A stretch of 6,665 bases of DNA, from contig JADGHK010000137.1 of the NCBI GenBank assembly GCA_019686145.1, positions 1 through 6,665 of the forward strand. Reading direction: 5' to 3'. Within the stretch, counting starts at the first letter, position 1. Each line of letters opens with the position of its first letter. The position numbers and the translations under genes were made by a program. Under the pieces are notes generated by a model. The model was given only the letters and a program-made list of their open reading frames with translations. It was not told the DNA's origin and did no database searches. Shown here piece after piece: positions 1 through 5,664 of this stretch. This DNA comes from Bryobacteraceae bacterium. GTDB lineage: Bacteria > Acidobacteriota > Terriglobia > Bryobacterales > Bryobacteraceae.

Positions 1-840
1 ACCGACGGCGAGCTTCCGCACCCGAGCGATGACGCCGACGCGCTCCGTCACGCTGATGGCGCCCCTGGCATCGAGCAGGTTGAAGAGGTTGGACAGCTTT
101 AGCACCTGGTCATAGGCGGCGAGCACAGGAAAGCGCTCTTTCGGCTCGTACTGAGGGAACAAATCGAGCAGGCGCTGCGCTTCTTTCTCGTGCAGCCGGA
201 ACAGCTCCCACAAGGTGTCGACATCGGCCAGCTCAAAGTTGAAGACCGAGTGCTGGACTTCCTCCGCAAGACGGACATCCCCGTAAGAGAAGCCGGGAGC
301 CCATTCGATCTGGTAGACGCTCTCCTTGTCCTGCAGGAAAGCCACCAGCCGTTCCAGGCCATAGGTCAGCTCCGCCGGAACGAGATCGAGGTCGATCCCG
401 CCGCATTGCTGGAAGTAGGTGAACTGGGTGATTTCGAGGCCGTCGAGCATCACCTGCCAGCCAATCCCCCATGCCCCAAGTGTCGGCGACTCCCAATTAT
501 CCTCTTCGAACTTCAGATCATGCTTGCGCAGGTCAATACCAATCGCCTCGAGGCTCCCCAGGTACTGGTCAATCACATCCTCGGGCGCCGGCTTCAGGAT
601 TACCTGCAATTGCTGGTGCTTGTAGAGCCGGTTGGGGTTCTCGCCGTAGCGCCCGTCAGCCGGACGCCGGCTTGGTTGCACATAGGCGACACGGTAGGGC
701 TGCGGGCCAAGCACGCGCAGAAATGTTTCGGGCGCCATGGTCCCGGCGCCGACTTCCAGGTCGTAAGGCTCCTGGATGACGCAACCGCGATCTGCCCAGT
801 ACTGCTTTAGTTTAAAGACGGTCTGCTGAAAAGAGTCCAT
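1..840 (-). CDS. glyQ: Glycyl-tRNA synthetase alpha subunit (3' end outside window)
   Basis: GlyQ is the catalytic alpha chain of the bacterial alpha2beta2 glycyl-tRNA synthetase, a cytoplasmic class II enzyme that charges tRNA-Gly using glycine and ATP. The reading frame starts at the ATG at 840 and stays open for 280 codons to the left edge with no stop. The family is usually about 290-305 residues, so roughly 15-25 C-terminal residues are missing. Diagnostic blocks are DLEVGAGT (residues 27-34), AYVQPSRRPADGRYGENPNR (52-71, the motif 2 region), EDNWESPTLGAWG (113-125), EITQFTYFQQ (136-145), the motif 3-like TYGLERL (159-165), YGDV (186-189) and FNLLDARGAISVTER (253-267). It starts 3 nt after the recO stop with no clear Shine-Dalgarno sequence, which suggests translational coupling. 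A glyS gene probably follows beyond the left edge, as recO-glyQ-glyS is a known gene order. Identity is close to certain. Confidence 0.97.
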   Translation of the reverse strand, partial: MDSFQQTVFKLKQYWADRGCVIQEPYDLEVGAGTMAPETFLRVLGPQPYRVAYVQPSRRPADGRYGENPNRLYKHQQLQVILKPAPEDVIDQYLGSLEAIGIDLRKHDLKFEEDNWESPTLGAWGIGWQVMLDGLEITQFTYFQQCGGIDLDLVPAELTYGLERLVAFLQDKESVYQIEWAPGFSYGDVRLAEEVQHSVFNFELADVDTLWELFRLHEKEAQRLLDLFPQYEPKERFPVLAAYDQVLKLSNLFNLLDARGAISVTERVGVIARVRKLAVG

Positions 841-843
841 TCG

Positions 844-1485
844 TTATAACGATTCGAGCAGGGGAGCTACAAGCAGGCGTCGCTCGACGTGATCCTCAAC
901 GAGCCGGACCAGGTACCGCCTGAGATCGGCTGCGGTGGCACGGGTCCACGTCCGTTCAGCCAGTTGTCCGATGTGGGTCGTCAACATCTCCTCTGCGATC
1001 TCCCGTGATTCGCGGCCCACCCGCAGCTCAGGCAGGAACCCGGACAGGCGCACCGCCCACAGGGCGAAGTACGTTACTGCCGGCCAGATGCCATCAATCG
1101 GATGTGCCGCCAAATGGCCCGTTACCGCAAGGAGCAGGCGGAAAAACTTCTCACTCGGCTCCTCGGGCGGCAGCAACTGCTCGGCCAGTTCGGCTATGAA
1201 ATCCAGCGCAATGCCCGTCTCATAACCAGCCTGCAGCTCAAATTGAGAGCGCACCAGCTCGCATGAGAACAAGTTCACCAGCTCCCGGTTCTCGCGCTGG
1301 TAATACGTCATTCTCACTTGCGAGAGCCGCTCCAGCCCGGCGCCAAAGCTGCTCTTCGGGCGCCTGGCCCGCTTCGCCACACCACGGAGCTTACCCTGAT
1401 CCCGAGTGAAGAAGCTGACAATCAGATCCGCTTCCTGGAAAGGATACGTCCGTAGAATATACGACTCGCTCACACGAGCCGGCAT
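844..1485 (-). CDS. recO: DNA repair protein RecO
   Basis: RecO works with RecR (and RecF) to load RecA onto SSB-coated single-stranded DNA and to anneal strands in gap and break repair. The 213-residue product has the family's N-terminal OB-fold: SESYILRTYPFQEADLIVSF (residues 6-25), then TRDQGKLRGVAKRARRPKS (27-45), with the basic patch typical of the DNA-binding face. An all-helical C-terminal half follows, including YFALWAVRLSGFLPEL (139-154). It is short for the family, which is usually about 240-260 residues. The four-Cys zinc module that many homologues carry after the GFLPEL-type segment is absent, and the only cysteine is C75. Some RecO proteins, such as that of E. coli, also lack this module. 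The ATG at 1485 is preceded only by a weak GAAG. It heads the recO-glyQ pair and is divergent from the DUF481 gene. Confidence 0.93.
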   Translation of the reverse strand: MPARVSESYILRTYPFQEADLIVSFFTRDQGKLRGVAKRARRPKSSFGAGLERLSQVRMTYYQRENRELVNLFSCELVRSQFELQAGYETGIALDFIAELAEQLLPPEEPSEKFFRLLLAVTGHLAAHPIDGIWPAVTYFALWAVRLSGFLPELRVGRESREIAEEMLTTHIGQLAERTWTRATAADLRRYLVRLVEDHVERRLLVAPLLESL

Positions 1486-1608
1486 ATTGGCTTCGCGCGC
1501 AAGAAATCAGGTTATCACATTGCGGTTCAGAGGGATCAGCGCGCGGCGCAATATCCGGTTCGCGCTATCTCAGCGGACCGGAAATCGAGACCGGTAGACA
1601 ATGAGAAG
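1486..1608. promoter_or_regulatory. Divergent intergenic spacer between recO and the DUF481 gene
   Basis: This 123-bp gap lies between two divergent starts, so it must hold promoters for both directions unless they lie inside the genes. On the minus strand there is a TGTGATAAC element (TGn followed by GATAAC, complement of about 1512-1520) that could be an extended -10 for recO. No convincing -35 accompanies it. No good sigma-70 pair was found for the plus direction. The middle is very GC-rich (runs of alternating G and C near 1539-1550). The role is inferred from position, and individual elements are weak. Confidence 0.4.
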
Positions 1609-2664
1609 GTGTCCTTCAGACAGTTGCCACTCGTAGCACTGCTCGCCCTCGCTCTGACAGCTCCTGCCGTTGCCGATCAGATTACGTTCGCCAACGGCGA
1701 CCGAATCACAGGATCCGTAGTGAAATCAGACGGTAAAGTTCTTGTTCTGCAGTCCGAATACGCCGGGACCATCACCGTGCCATGGGATGCCGTTGTCGAG
1801 ATCGTTTCTTCGGCCCCGCTGAACTTCGGCCTTCAGGACGGCCAGAAATTGTTCGGCACGGTGAAGGGAAGCTTGGAAGGCTTTGAGATTATGAGTCAGG
1901 ACGCCGGACTCATCAGGACGACGAAAGAAGCCATCCAGTACATTCGCTCGGAAGCCGAGGAAGCCGCCGCCCAACGCTACGTCAACCCCAGCCTGATTGA
2001 TTTATGGGCCGGCAGCCTGAGCCTTGGCTACTCCTCCACGCAGGGCAACGCCGACACCAGCACGGTGAACGTGAATGCCTCGGCGGTCCGAGAGACGCTC
2101 CGGGACAAGATCACGCTCCACTTCACAAGCCTTTATGCGAGCAACAACACCCTAGGTCCGTCGGTTGTGACGGCAAACGCGATCCGTGGAGGTTTCGCCT
2201 ACAACATCAACATCTCGCCGCGGCTCTTTGTATTTGGTTCCACGGATATGGAATTTGACAGGTTCCAGGACCTGGACCTCCGCATCGCCCCGGCGGCTGG
2301 ATTCGGCTACAAGCTCATGGACCGGTCCGCAACGAAGCTGGAGCTGAAGGGCGGTGGATCGATGAACCGCGAATTCTTTGCAACGGGCCTGAACAGAACG
2401 TCCGGCGAAATTTTGCTTGGCGAGGAGCTGTCCCACGCGCTGAGCGAAAGAACCTCCGTAAAGCAGATGATGACCGTTTACCCGAACTTCACTCGGACGG
2501 GAAGCTATCGCATCAACTTTGACGCGTCGACGGAAACCGCCTTGTGGAAGTGGCTGGGCTGGCAGGCGGCAATCAGCAGCCGGTACCTCAGCAATCCCGT
2601 ACCGGGACGCAAGAAAAACGACCTCATCTTCACGACCGGGTTCCGGATCAGCTTCGCAAAGTAA
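1609..2664 (+). CDS. DUF481-family outer-membrane beta-barrel protein with LSm-like N-terminal region
   Basis: The product is a 351-residue exported protein. Residues 1-22 form a signal peptide: SFRQ, a Leu/Ala-rich core at 6-16, and an APAVA cleavage motif before D23. Residues 23-113 contain two related blocks, ITFANGDRITGSVV (25-38) and LNFGLQDGQKLFGTV (71-85). Each is followed by a short beta-rich stretch ending VVEI or IQYI, like the LSm-type repeats seen before DUF481 domains. From about 135 to the end are alternating beta strands beginning GSLSLGYSSTQGNADTS, which is the usual opening of DUF481 (YdiY-like, 'salt-induced outer membrane protein'). The chain ends ISFAK, in keeping with a barrel strand. 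Its role is unknown; the family is thought to sit in the outer membrane. The start is taken as GTG at 1609, but an out-of-frame ATG at 1601 and the poor spacing of the ribosome site leave this open. It is probably monocistronic. Confidence 0.85.
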   Translation: MSFRQLPLVALLALALTAPAVADQITFANGDRITGSVVKSDGKVLVLQSEYAGTITVPWDAVVEIVSSAPLNFGLQDGQKLFGTVKGSLEGFEIMSQDAGLIRTTKEAIQYIRSEAEEAAAQRYVNPSLIDLWAGSLSLGYSSTQGNADTSTVNVNASAVRETLRDKITLHFTSLYASNNTLGPSVVTANAIRGGFAYNINISPRLFVFGSTDMEFDRFQDLDLRIAPAAGFGYKLMDRSATKLELKGGGSMNREFFATGLNRTSGEILLGEELSHALSERTSVKQMMTVYPNFTRTGSYRINFDASTETALWKWLGWQAAISSRYLSNPVPGRKKNDLIFTTGFRISFAK

Positions 2665-2696
2665 GAGCAGCGCCGGTTCTTTCCACCCGTGCCGCT

Positions 2697-2718
2697 CGGC
2701 CGGAAGGCCACTTGGCCG
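2697..2718 (+). terminator. Weak hairpin after the DUF481 gene, possible terminator
   Basis: An imperfect stem pairs CGGCC (2697-2701) with GGCCG (2714-2718) and continues as AAG/CTT with loop GCCA, leaving GG bulged at 2702-2703. It begins about 30 nt past the stop codon. No T-run follows, so it is not a standard intrinsic terminator. It also abuts the -10 element of the next gene. It may be only GC-rich chance pairing. Confidence 0.2.
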
Positions 2719-2719
2719 G

Positions 2720-2728
2720 TGCTATACT
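2720..2728 (+). promoter_or_regulatory. Extended -10 promoter element for the 96-residue protein gene
   Basis: TGC followed directly by TATACT (2723-2728) matches an extended -10 box (TGnTATAAT, 5 of 6 in the hexamer). No convincing -35 is visible, which is tolerated by extended -10 promoters. Transcription would begin near 2735, giving a very short leader with GAAG (2736-2739) 4 nt before the ATG at 2744. This implies that the small gene can be expressed apart from the DUF481 gene. It is motif-based only. Confidence 0.45.
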
Positions 2729-2743
2729 GCCAGTCGAAGTCTT

Positions 2744-3034
2744 ATGGCTACGTCACAATCCCCAGCACCGGAGGCGGCGCCGGTCTGCGAACTCGTCCAA
2801 ACGCTGAGCGATGGCACGAAAGTAAAACGGCGTCTGCGGCGAATGCGCGCCTGCAATGAGAAGGATGCGAAGGGCAAGATCTGTGCCGGGCACTTAAAAC
2901 GCTGGTACTTCTTTGGCGAAGAAATCAAGCGGCTGTTTGGAGAAGAGGCCGAGATCTACCGGTGTGAAAACTGCAAGACTCTTTACCTGCCGAATCCGGA
3001 TGAGACGCCGAGAAGCGGAACCCTAGCCTACTAG
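2744..3034 (+). CDS. Small Cys-containing protein of unknown function, possible zinc-binding
   Basis: This 96-residue protein starts at ATG 2744, the only ATG in frame after the upstream gene ends, with GAAG at 2736-2739 as a weak ribosome site. I do not recognise a named family. The first 13 residues are Ala/Pro/Ser-rich and look disordered. A strongly basic segment follows, KVKRRLRRMRACNEKDAKGK (26-45), then ICAGHLKRWYFFGEE (46-60) and YRCENCKTLYLPNPDE (72-87). C37, C47, H50, C74 and C77 could form one metal site, with the C74-x2-C77 pair resembling a zinc knuckle. There is no signal peptide or membrane segment, so it should be cytoplasmic. The charge and Cys pattern would suit nucleic-acid or protein binding, but that is inference. 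It is not clearly part of an operon, since a promoter-like element sits in the 79-bp gap before it. Confidence 0.75.
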   Translation: MATSQSPAPEAAPVCELVQTLSDGTKVKRRLRRMRACNEKDAKGKICAGHLKRWYFFGEEIKRLFGEEAEIYRCENCKTLYLPNPDETPRSGTLAY

Positions 3035-3103
3035 CTAGAGAAAAAGCCGCACGGAAACCGGTTTGAGATGAGTCCGCGAAGAGCCCGGCTTCGGATGCGG
3101 CCC

Positions 3104-3119
3104 GCCCCTGCATTGGGGC
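3104..3119 (+). repeat. GC-rich hairpin downstream of the small Cys protein gene
   Basis: GCCCC and GGGGC form a perfect 5-bp stem around the loop TGCATT, about 70 nt after the stop at 3034. A weaker CGAAG/CTTCG stem lies just before it (about 3077-3093). There is no downstream T-run, so neither is a typical intrinsic terminator. Together they could still slow polymerase or protect the 3' end of the transcript. Confidence 0.25.
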
Positions 3120-3414
3120 TGGGATCAGGCGTCAGCGCGTCTGGATACAGACAACCCGCTTGCTACGTCATCCCTGGTGTGGCCCGCGTCCAAATCTCCA
3201 ACACCACGAATGCCAGACCACCACTGATACCGAGATCCCTGGTAAGGTCGAAACGTTCCTTCCTGCTAAAAAAAACCCCTCTGCAGCAACCTGCAAACGG
3301 CTGAAAGAGCGGTTTCTAGATCAAAACACCGGCTCCCGCAAGCACGCTGCCGCCAGCCGCTCGCTTCCCCCGCCTGCCTGTTGATGCAGAGGGCAGGTTT
3401 CAAGGTCACTTCAT

Positions 3415-3440
3415 CAATTCGGAATTGTTTCTAGCAATTG
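3415..3440. repeat. Clustered CAATT palindromes upstream of the heparinase-like gene
   Basis: CAATTCGGAATTG (3415-3427) is a perfect 13-nt palindrome with a single central base, and a further palindromic CAATTG lies at 3435-3440. The half-sites are therefore spaced regularly within 26 bp of locally A/T-rich DNA, about 130 bp before the start at 3564. This could be an operator for a dimeric regulator. No known consensus was recognised. Confidence 0.3.
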
Positions 3441-3475
3441 TGCTACCAGAGTTAGAGATGCCTCAAGTTCCTGCT

Positions 3476-3481
3476 CATAAT
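3476..3481 (+). promoter_or_regulatory. Possible -10 box for the heparinase-like gene
   Basis: CATAAT matches the -10 consensus at 5 of 6 positions in the A/T-richer part of the spacer. The best hexamer 18 nt upstream, TTAGAG (3452-3457), is a poor -35, so an activator would be expected if this is real. It would give a leader of about 75 nt that contains the palindrome at 3536-3552. Confidence 0.25.
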
Positions 3482-3535
3482 ACGGGGCTTATCGATGTTC
3501 ATCGAGTGGCCATTCTGAGACGCCGCCGCAGAGCG

Positions 3536-3552
3536 TGTGTCATTGTGACACA
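3536..3552. promoter_or_regulatory. Perfect palindrome just before the start codon, candidate operator or RNA hairpin
   Basis: TGTGTCA and TGACACA are exact reverse complements separated by TTG, ending 11 nt before the ATG at 3564. As DNA it looks like a binding site for a dimeric helix-turn-helix repressor. Its TGTG/CACA ends recall CRP/FNR-class sites, but the spacing differs. As RNA it would fold into a 7-bp stem with a 3-nt loop directly next to the weak ribosome site. Either reading suggests control of the downstream gene. A single occurrence of such arms is expected now and then by chance, so position is the main argument. Confidence 0.4.
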
Positions 3553-3563
3553 ATCAGAGACCG

Positions 3564-4937
3564 ATGCGTCTCGCTGTCGTTCTCGTTCTGATGCTATTGC
3601 CCGGAATCTTAGCAGCTCAGGATTCCTCTGCAGCAACGTCCTCTGAGGAGGAGAGCTTTCGAGTCTACACGGAAGCGCCGCGGCTTTTCCTGAATGCCCG
3701 CCGCTTGCGCCTGCTGAAACGGGAGCGCGAGCGCGAATCGATTCGATGGCAGCAGTTTGAGCTCCTGATGACCGGCGGTGCAGCGATGCCGGAACCCGGC
3801 TTTGCCAACGCTCTCTTTTACCGAGTCACCGGGGATGCCCAAGCCGCGCGACGGGCCATTGAATGGGCATTGACGTCCGATGCCGACATTCGCCAGCAGG
3901 CCATCGTTTATGACTGGTGCTCTGACGCTCTCACTGCCCCGCAGTCCGAGAGCCTCCGCGCAAAGCTGACCCAGTCCCTCGAACGGACCGCCCAAGCCGC
4001 CGACCTTCCGACTGTGCGATCCCGGGCGTTAGCCGCAATCGCTCTCGCGGGTGAGGACGCCGATCTCGCCGAACGGGTCCTGCGAGGGATTGTGCTGGAG
4101 TGGTGGCGTTCCTCCGTCAGCCAGGACTTGAAGCGAGGCCGTGTCCCGTTCCAACCCGACGACACCCTCGCGCTTCTCGAACTGCTTCACGCCACCCGCG
4201 ATAACTTGAAAATCGATTTGCGGGATTCAGCGCCGCGCTTCTTCAAAAACCTCCCCGCCTTCGAGCTTCTCCGTCACTATCCGAGCCCGTGGCCGGCAGC
4301 CGAGAACGAGTACCGGATTCCGATGTACTCCGGGAAAAGAGATCCGGACATCCGGCAATCGGTGCTCGCCCGCGCCGCTGAGCTCGCGCTGGTCGCCTAT
4401 GACGCCAATGCAACGGAGCACCAATTCGTCCAAGGGTGGCTCATCCACGATCGCTTCCTGATGCGAAGCCCTTTCGGCATTCCGTACGAATTTCTGTGGG
4501 CAAACCCGTACCAGCCGGGATTGAGCTATTCGCACATGCCACTCTCCTTCCATGATCCCGAGAAGGAAGGAGGCGTCCTTCTGGCGCGCTCGACATGGGA
4601 TGAAGACGCGTCGTGGTTTGGCTATGTCGATGGGCAGATTCAGTCGTTTACTCAAGGCAGGCGGACCGAGCTGAGTCTGGAAGCGTTGGAGCAGCCGCTG
4701 AGGCTGGGAAGCATCGCCGTCACCTCGCGGCTGGACCTCACGGTAGGCCCGGAGGCTCCTGAGATGTTCTACTTCATCGGCCTGAAGCCCCGAGCCTCTT
4801 ATGAAGTCGAAGTGGAAGGCGAAGAGAAGCGCGAGGAGCAGGCAGATGCAGGCGGAATTCTCGCACTGAAGCTGCCGCTAAGGGCCGAAAAGCCTGTGCG
4901 CATCCGCGTCAGGCCCCGCTCGTCCAACCACAAATAG
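3564..4937 (+). CDS. Secreted heparinase II/III-like (alpha/alpha-toroid) protein
   Basis: The product is 457 residues. MRLAVVLVLMLLPGILAA (1-18) is a clear signal peptide, so it is exported. The mature N-terminus has the APRLFLNARRLRLLKRER segment (38-55) typical of polysaccharide-lyase-like toroid proteins, followed by a helical region with ALFYRVTGDAQAARRAI (83-99) and QQAIVYDWCSDALT (111-124). The latter matches the 'YDW...LT' helix of these toroids. From about 320 the chain turns to beta structure: SFHDPEKEGGVLLARSTWDEDASWFGYVDG (328-357, key residues D331, G336-G337, R342-S343, W345), as in heparinase II/III C-terminal sandwiches. A small tail domain at about 400-450 resembles the end modules of such proteins. 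The C-terminal region is short, and I cannot place a full catalytic Tyr/His set, so a binding or degenerate role is possible. The ribosome site is weak (CAGAGA). It converges on the CBM9 gene. Confidence 0.65.
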   Translation: MRLAVVLVLMLLPGILAAQDSSAATSSEEESFRVYTEAPRLFLNARRLRLLKRERERESIRWQQFELLMTGGAAMPEPGFANALFYRVTGDAQAARRAIEWALTSDADIRQQAIVYDWCSDALTAPQSESLRAKLTQSLERTAQAADLPTVRSRALAAIALAGEDADLAERVLRGIVLEWWRSSVSQDLKRGRVPFQPDDTLALLELLHATRDNLKIDLRDSAPRFFKNLPAFELLRHYPSPWPAAENEYRIPMYSGKRDPDIRQSVLARAAELALVAYDANATEHQFVQGWLIHDRFLMRSPFGIPYEFLWANPYQPGLSYSHMPLSFHDPEKEGGVLLARSTWDEDASWFGYVDGQIQSFTQGRRTELSLEALEQPLRLGSIAVTSRLDLTVGPEAPEMFYFIGLKPRASYEVEVEGEEKREEQADAGGILALKLPLRAEKPVRIRVRPRSSNHK

Positions 4938-4939
4938 AC

Positions 4940-5662
4940 CTATTTCACGAAGACGATCTGGCCGAAGCGAGCCGGATTGTGCGGATTCGGTCTGTCGAAG
5001 CCAGTGTCAGACCAGACGCTCAGGCGGCGGTCCGGCTCCACTCCATCCCAGCGATTGATATTGGCCGTCCAGACGGCGCCCGGCTGCGGCGGCATCTTCC
5101 CGCCCAATTCCTCGAAATTCCGCCATGGTATCGCCAGTTCGAGGCTCCACTCCGAGTCTTTGTCGCCCCGGGCATTCAACGTCCCTCTCAGGTCCGTCGC
5201 AAGCTGCACGCCAGTAAAGTCGTAGCGTTTTAGCAGCAGCTGAGGAAACGCGTAAAAGTAATCGTAGAGGACCGCACGGGCATTCATCTCGAGCCCGTAG
5301 TAAAAGCTCTGCTGCGGCTTCGGATTGAGGAAGATCTCAACTGCATCGTCGCGATACGTCGGGTCATCGCGTTGGTCAAACATCGCTGTAATGTCCTGAT
5401 CCTCACAGTCGTACGCCACGTACAGATGCTCGTCGTCCCAGAGAAGCCGCACGAGGGTCTTCTGTTTCGCGCCCCGCTGCTCCCACGGGAAGAGAAGCGT
5501 GACTGGTTCAGCGGCCTTCCAGGCCTCGTCCGATAGCTTGCCGTCGACAATGATGCGGGAAGACGCCCGCTTCACCTCGACTTTAGGAATTGGGGGAAGA
5601 GTACGGGAAGGCTGTTGTGCAAGAAGAAAGGAAGCCGCCGCGAAAAACGGGAAGAGTTTCAT
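4940..5662 (-). CDS. Secreted stand-alone CBM9-type carbohydrate-binding protein
   Basis: This 240-residue protein begins with a signal peptide, KLFPFFAAASFLLAQ (2-16), and a Pro-rich linker (22-27). The remainder is one family 9 carbohydrate-binding-like beta-sandwich. Blocks include IIVDGKLSDEAWKAAEP (37-53), LVRLLWDDEHLYVAYDCED (70-88), YRDDAVEIFLNP (103-114), SEWSLELAIPW (170-180) and the ending NPARFGQIVF (229-238). The domain fills the whole mature chain, so there is no attached enzyme. Known CBM9 modules bind sugar chain ends, often in xylan or cellulose degradation; this protein's ligand is unknown. The ATG at 5662 has no Shine-Dalgarno sequence, and the 25 nt before it form a hairpin. 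The gene could be read from tpx or from a promoter inside tpx. Its stop lies 2 nt from that of the convergent heparinase-like gene. Confidence 0.85.
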   Translation of the reverse strand: MKLFPFFAAASFLLAQQPSRTLPPIPKVEVKRASSRIIVDGKLSDEAWKAAEPVTLLFPWEQRGAKQKTLVRLLWDDEHLYVAYDCEDQDITAMFDQRDDPTYRDDAVEIFLNPKPQQSFYYGLEMNARAVLYDYFYAFPQLLLKRYDFTGVQLATDLRGTLNARGDKDSEWSLELAIPWRNFEELGGKMPPQPGAVWTANINRWDGVEPDRRLSVWSDTGFDRPNPHNPARFGQIVFVK

Positions 5663-5664
5663 AA

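Larger units (their letters stand above)
3035..3563. other. 529-bp intergenic region without a credible gene
   Basis: Short open frames exist on both strands here (for example 3068-3304 and 3160-3384 on plus). Their translations are Arg/Pro/Ser-rich, lack ribosome sites and resemble no family. No tRNA, SRP RNA or other standard RNA signature was seen. The region contains a GCCCC/GGGGC hairpin (3104-3119, loop TGCATT), an A8 run at 3268-3275, a CCTGCC/GGCAGG inverted repeat around 3374-3396, and palindromes at 3415-3427 and 3536-3552. Composition turns more A/T-rich after about 3400, consistent with promoter DNA for the gene starting at 3564. The left half may be decayed sequence or an untranslated tail. 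Confidence 0.6.

Noticed and set aside
190..810. Long open frame of 206 codons on the plus strand
   Set aside because: It lies wholly antisense to glyQ, whose minus-strand translation matches the family throughout; the plus frame is a shadow of its codon bias.
2519..2743. Upstream extension of the small Cys protein frame into the DUF481 gene
   Set aside because: The extension overlaps DUF481 coding sequence, is Arg/Ser/Pro-rich noise, and the promoter-like element and ATG at 2744 mark the real start.
3055..3064. Palindrome AAACCGGTTT after the small Cys protein gene
   Set aside because: Ten-base palindromes occur several times by chance in a window of this size, and it has no loop or T-run to be a terminator.
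3268..3297. A8 run with a TGCAG/CTGCA stem, which reads as a terminator on the minus strand
   Set aside because: The stem is only 5 bp, is separated from the U-run by 6 nt, and no minus-strand gene lies upstream to be terminated.
3068..3384. Two overlapping short plus-strand open frames in the intergenic region
   Set aside because: There is no ribosome site, the composition is low-complexity and Arg/Pro-rich, and no domain is recognised.
3278..3637. 13-bp direct repeat CCTCTGCAGCAAC at 3278-3290 and 3625-3637
   Set aside because: A single 13-bp match within about 6.7 kb is near chance expectation, the second copy is inside a signal-peptide-proximal coding region, and no element ends are seen.
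4227..4655. Open frame of 142 codons on the minus strand
   Set aside because: It is antisense to the heparinase-like gene, with no ribosome site and no recognisable protein features.
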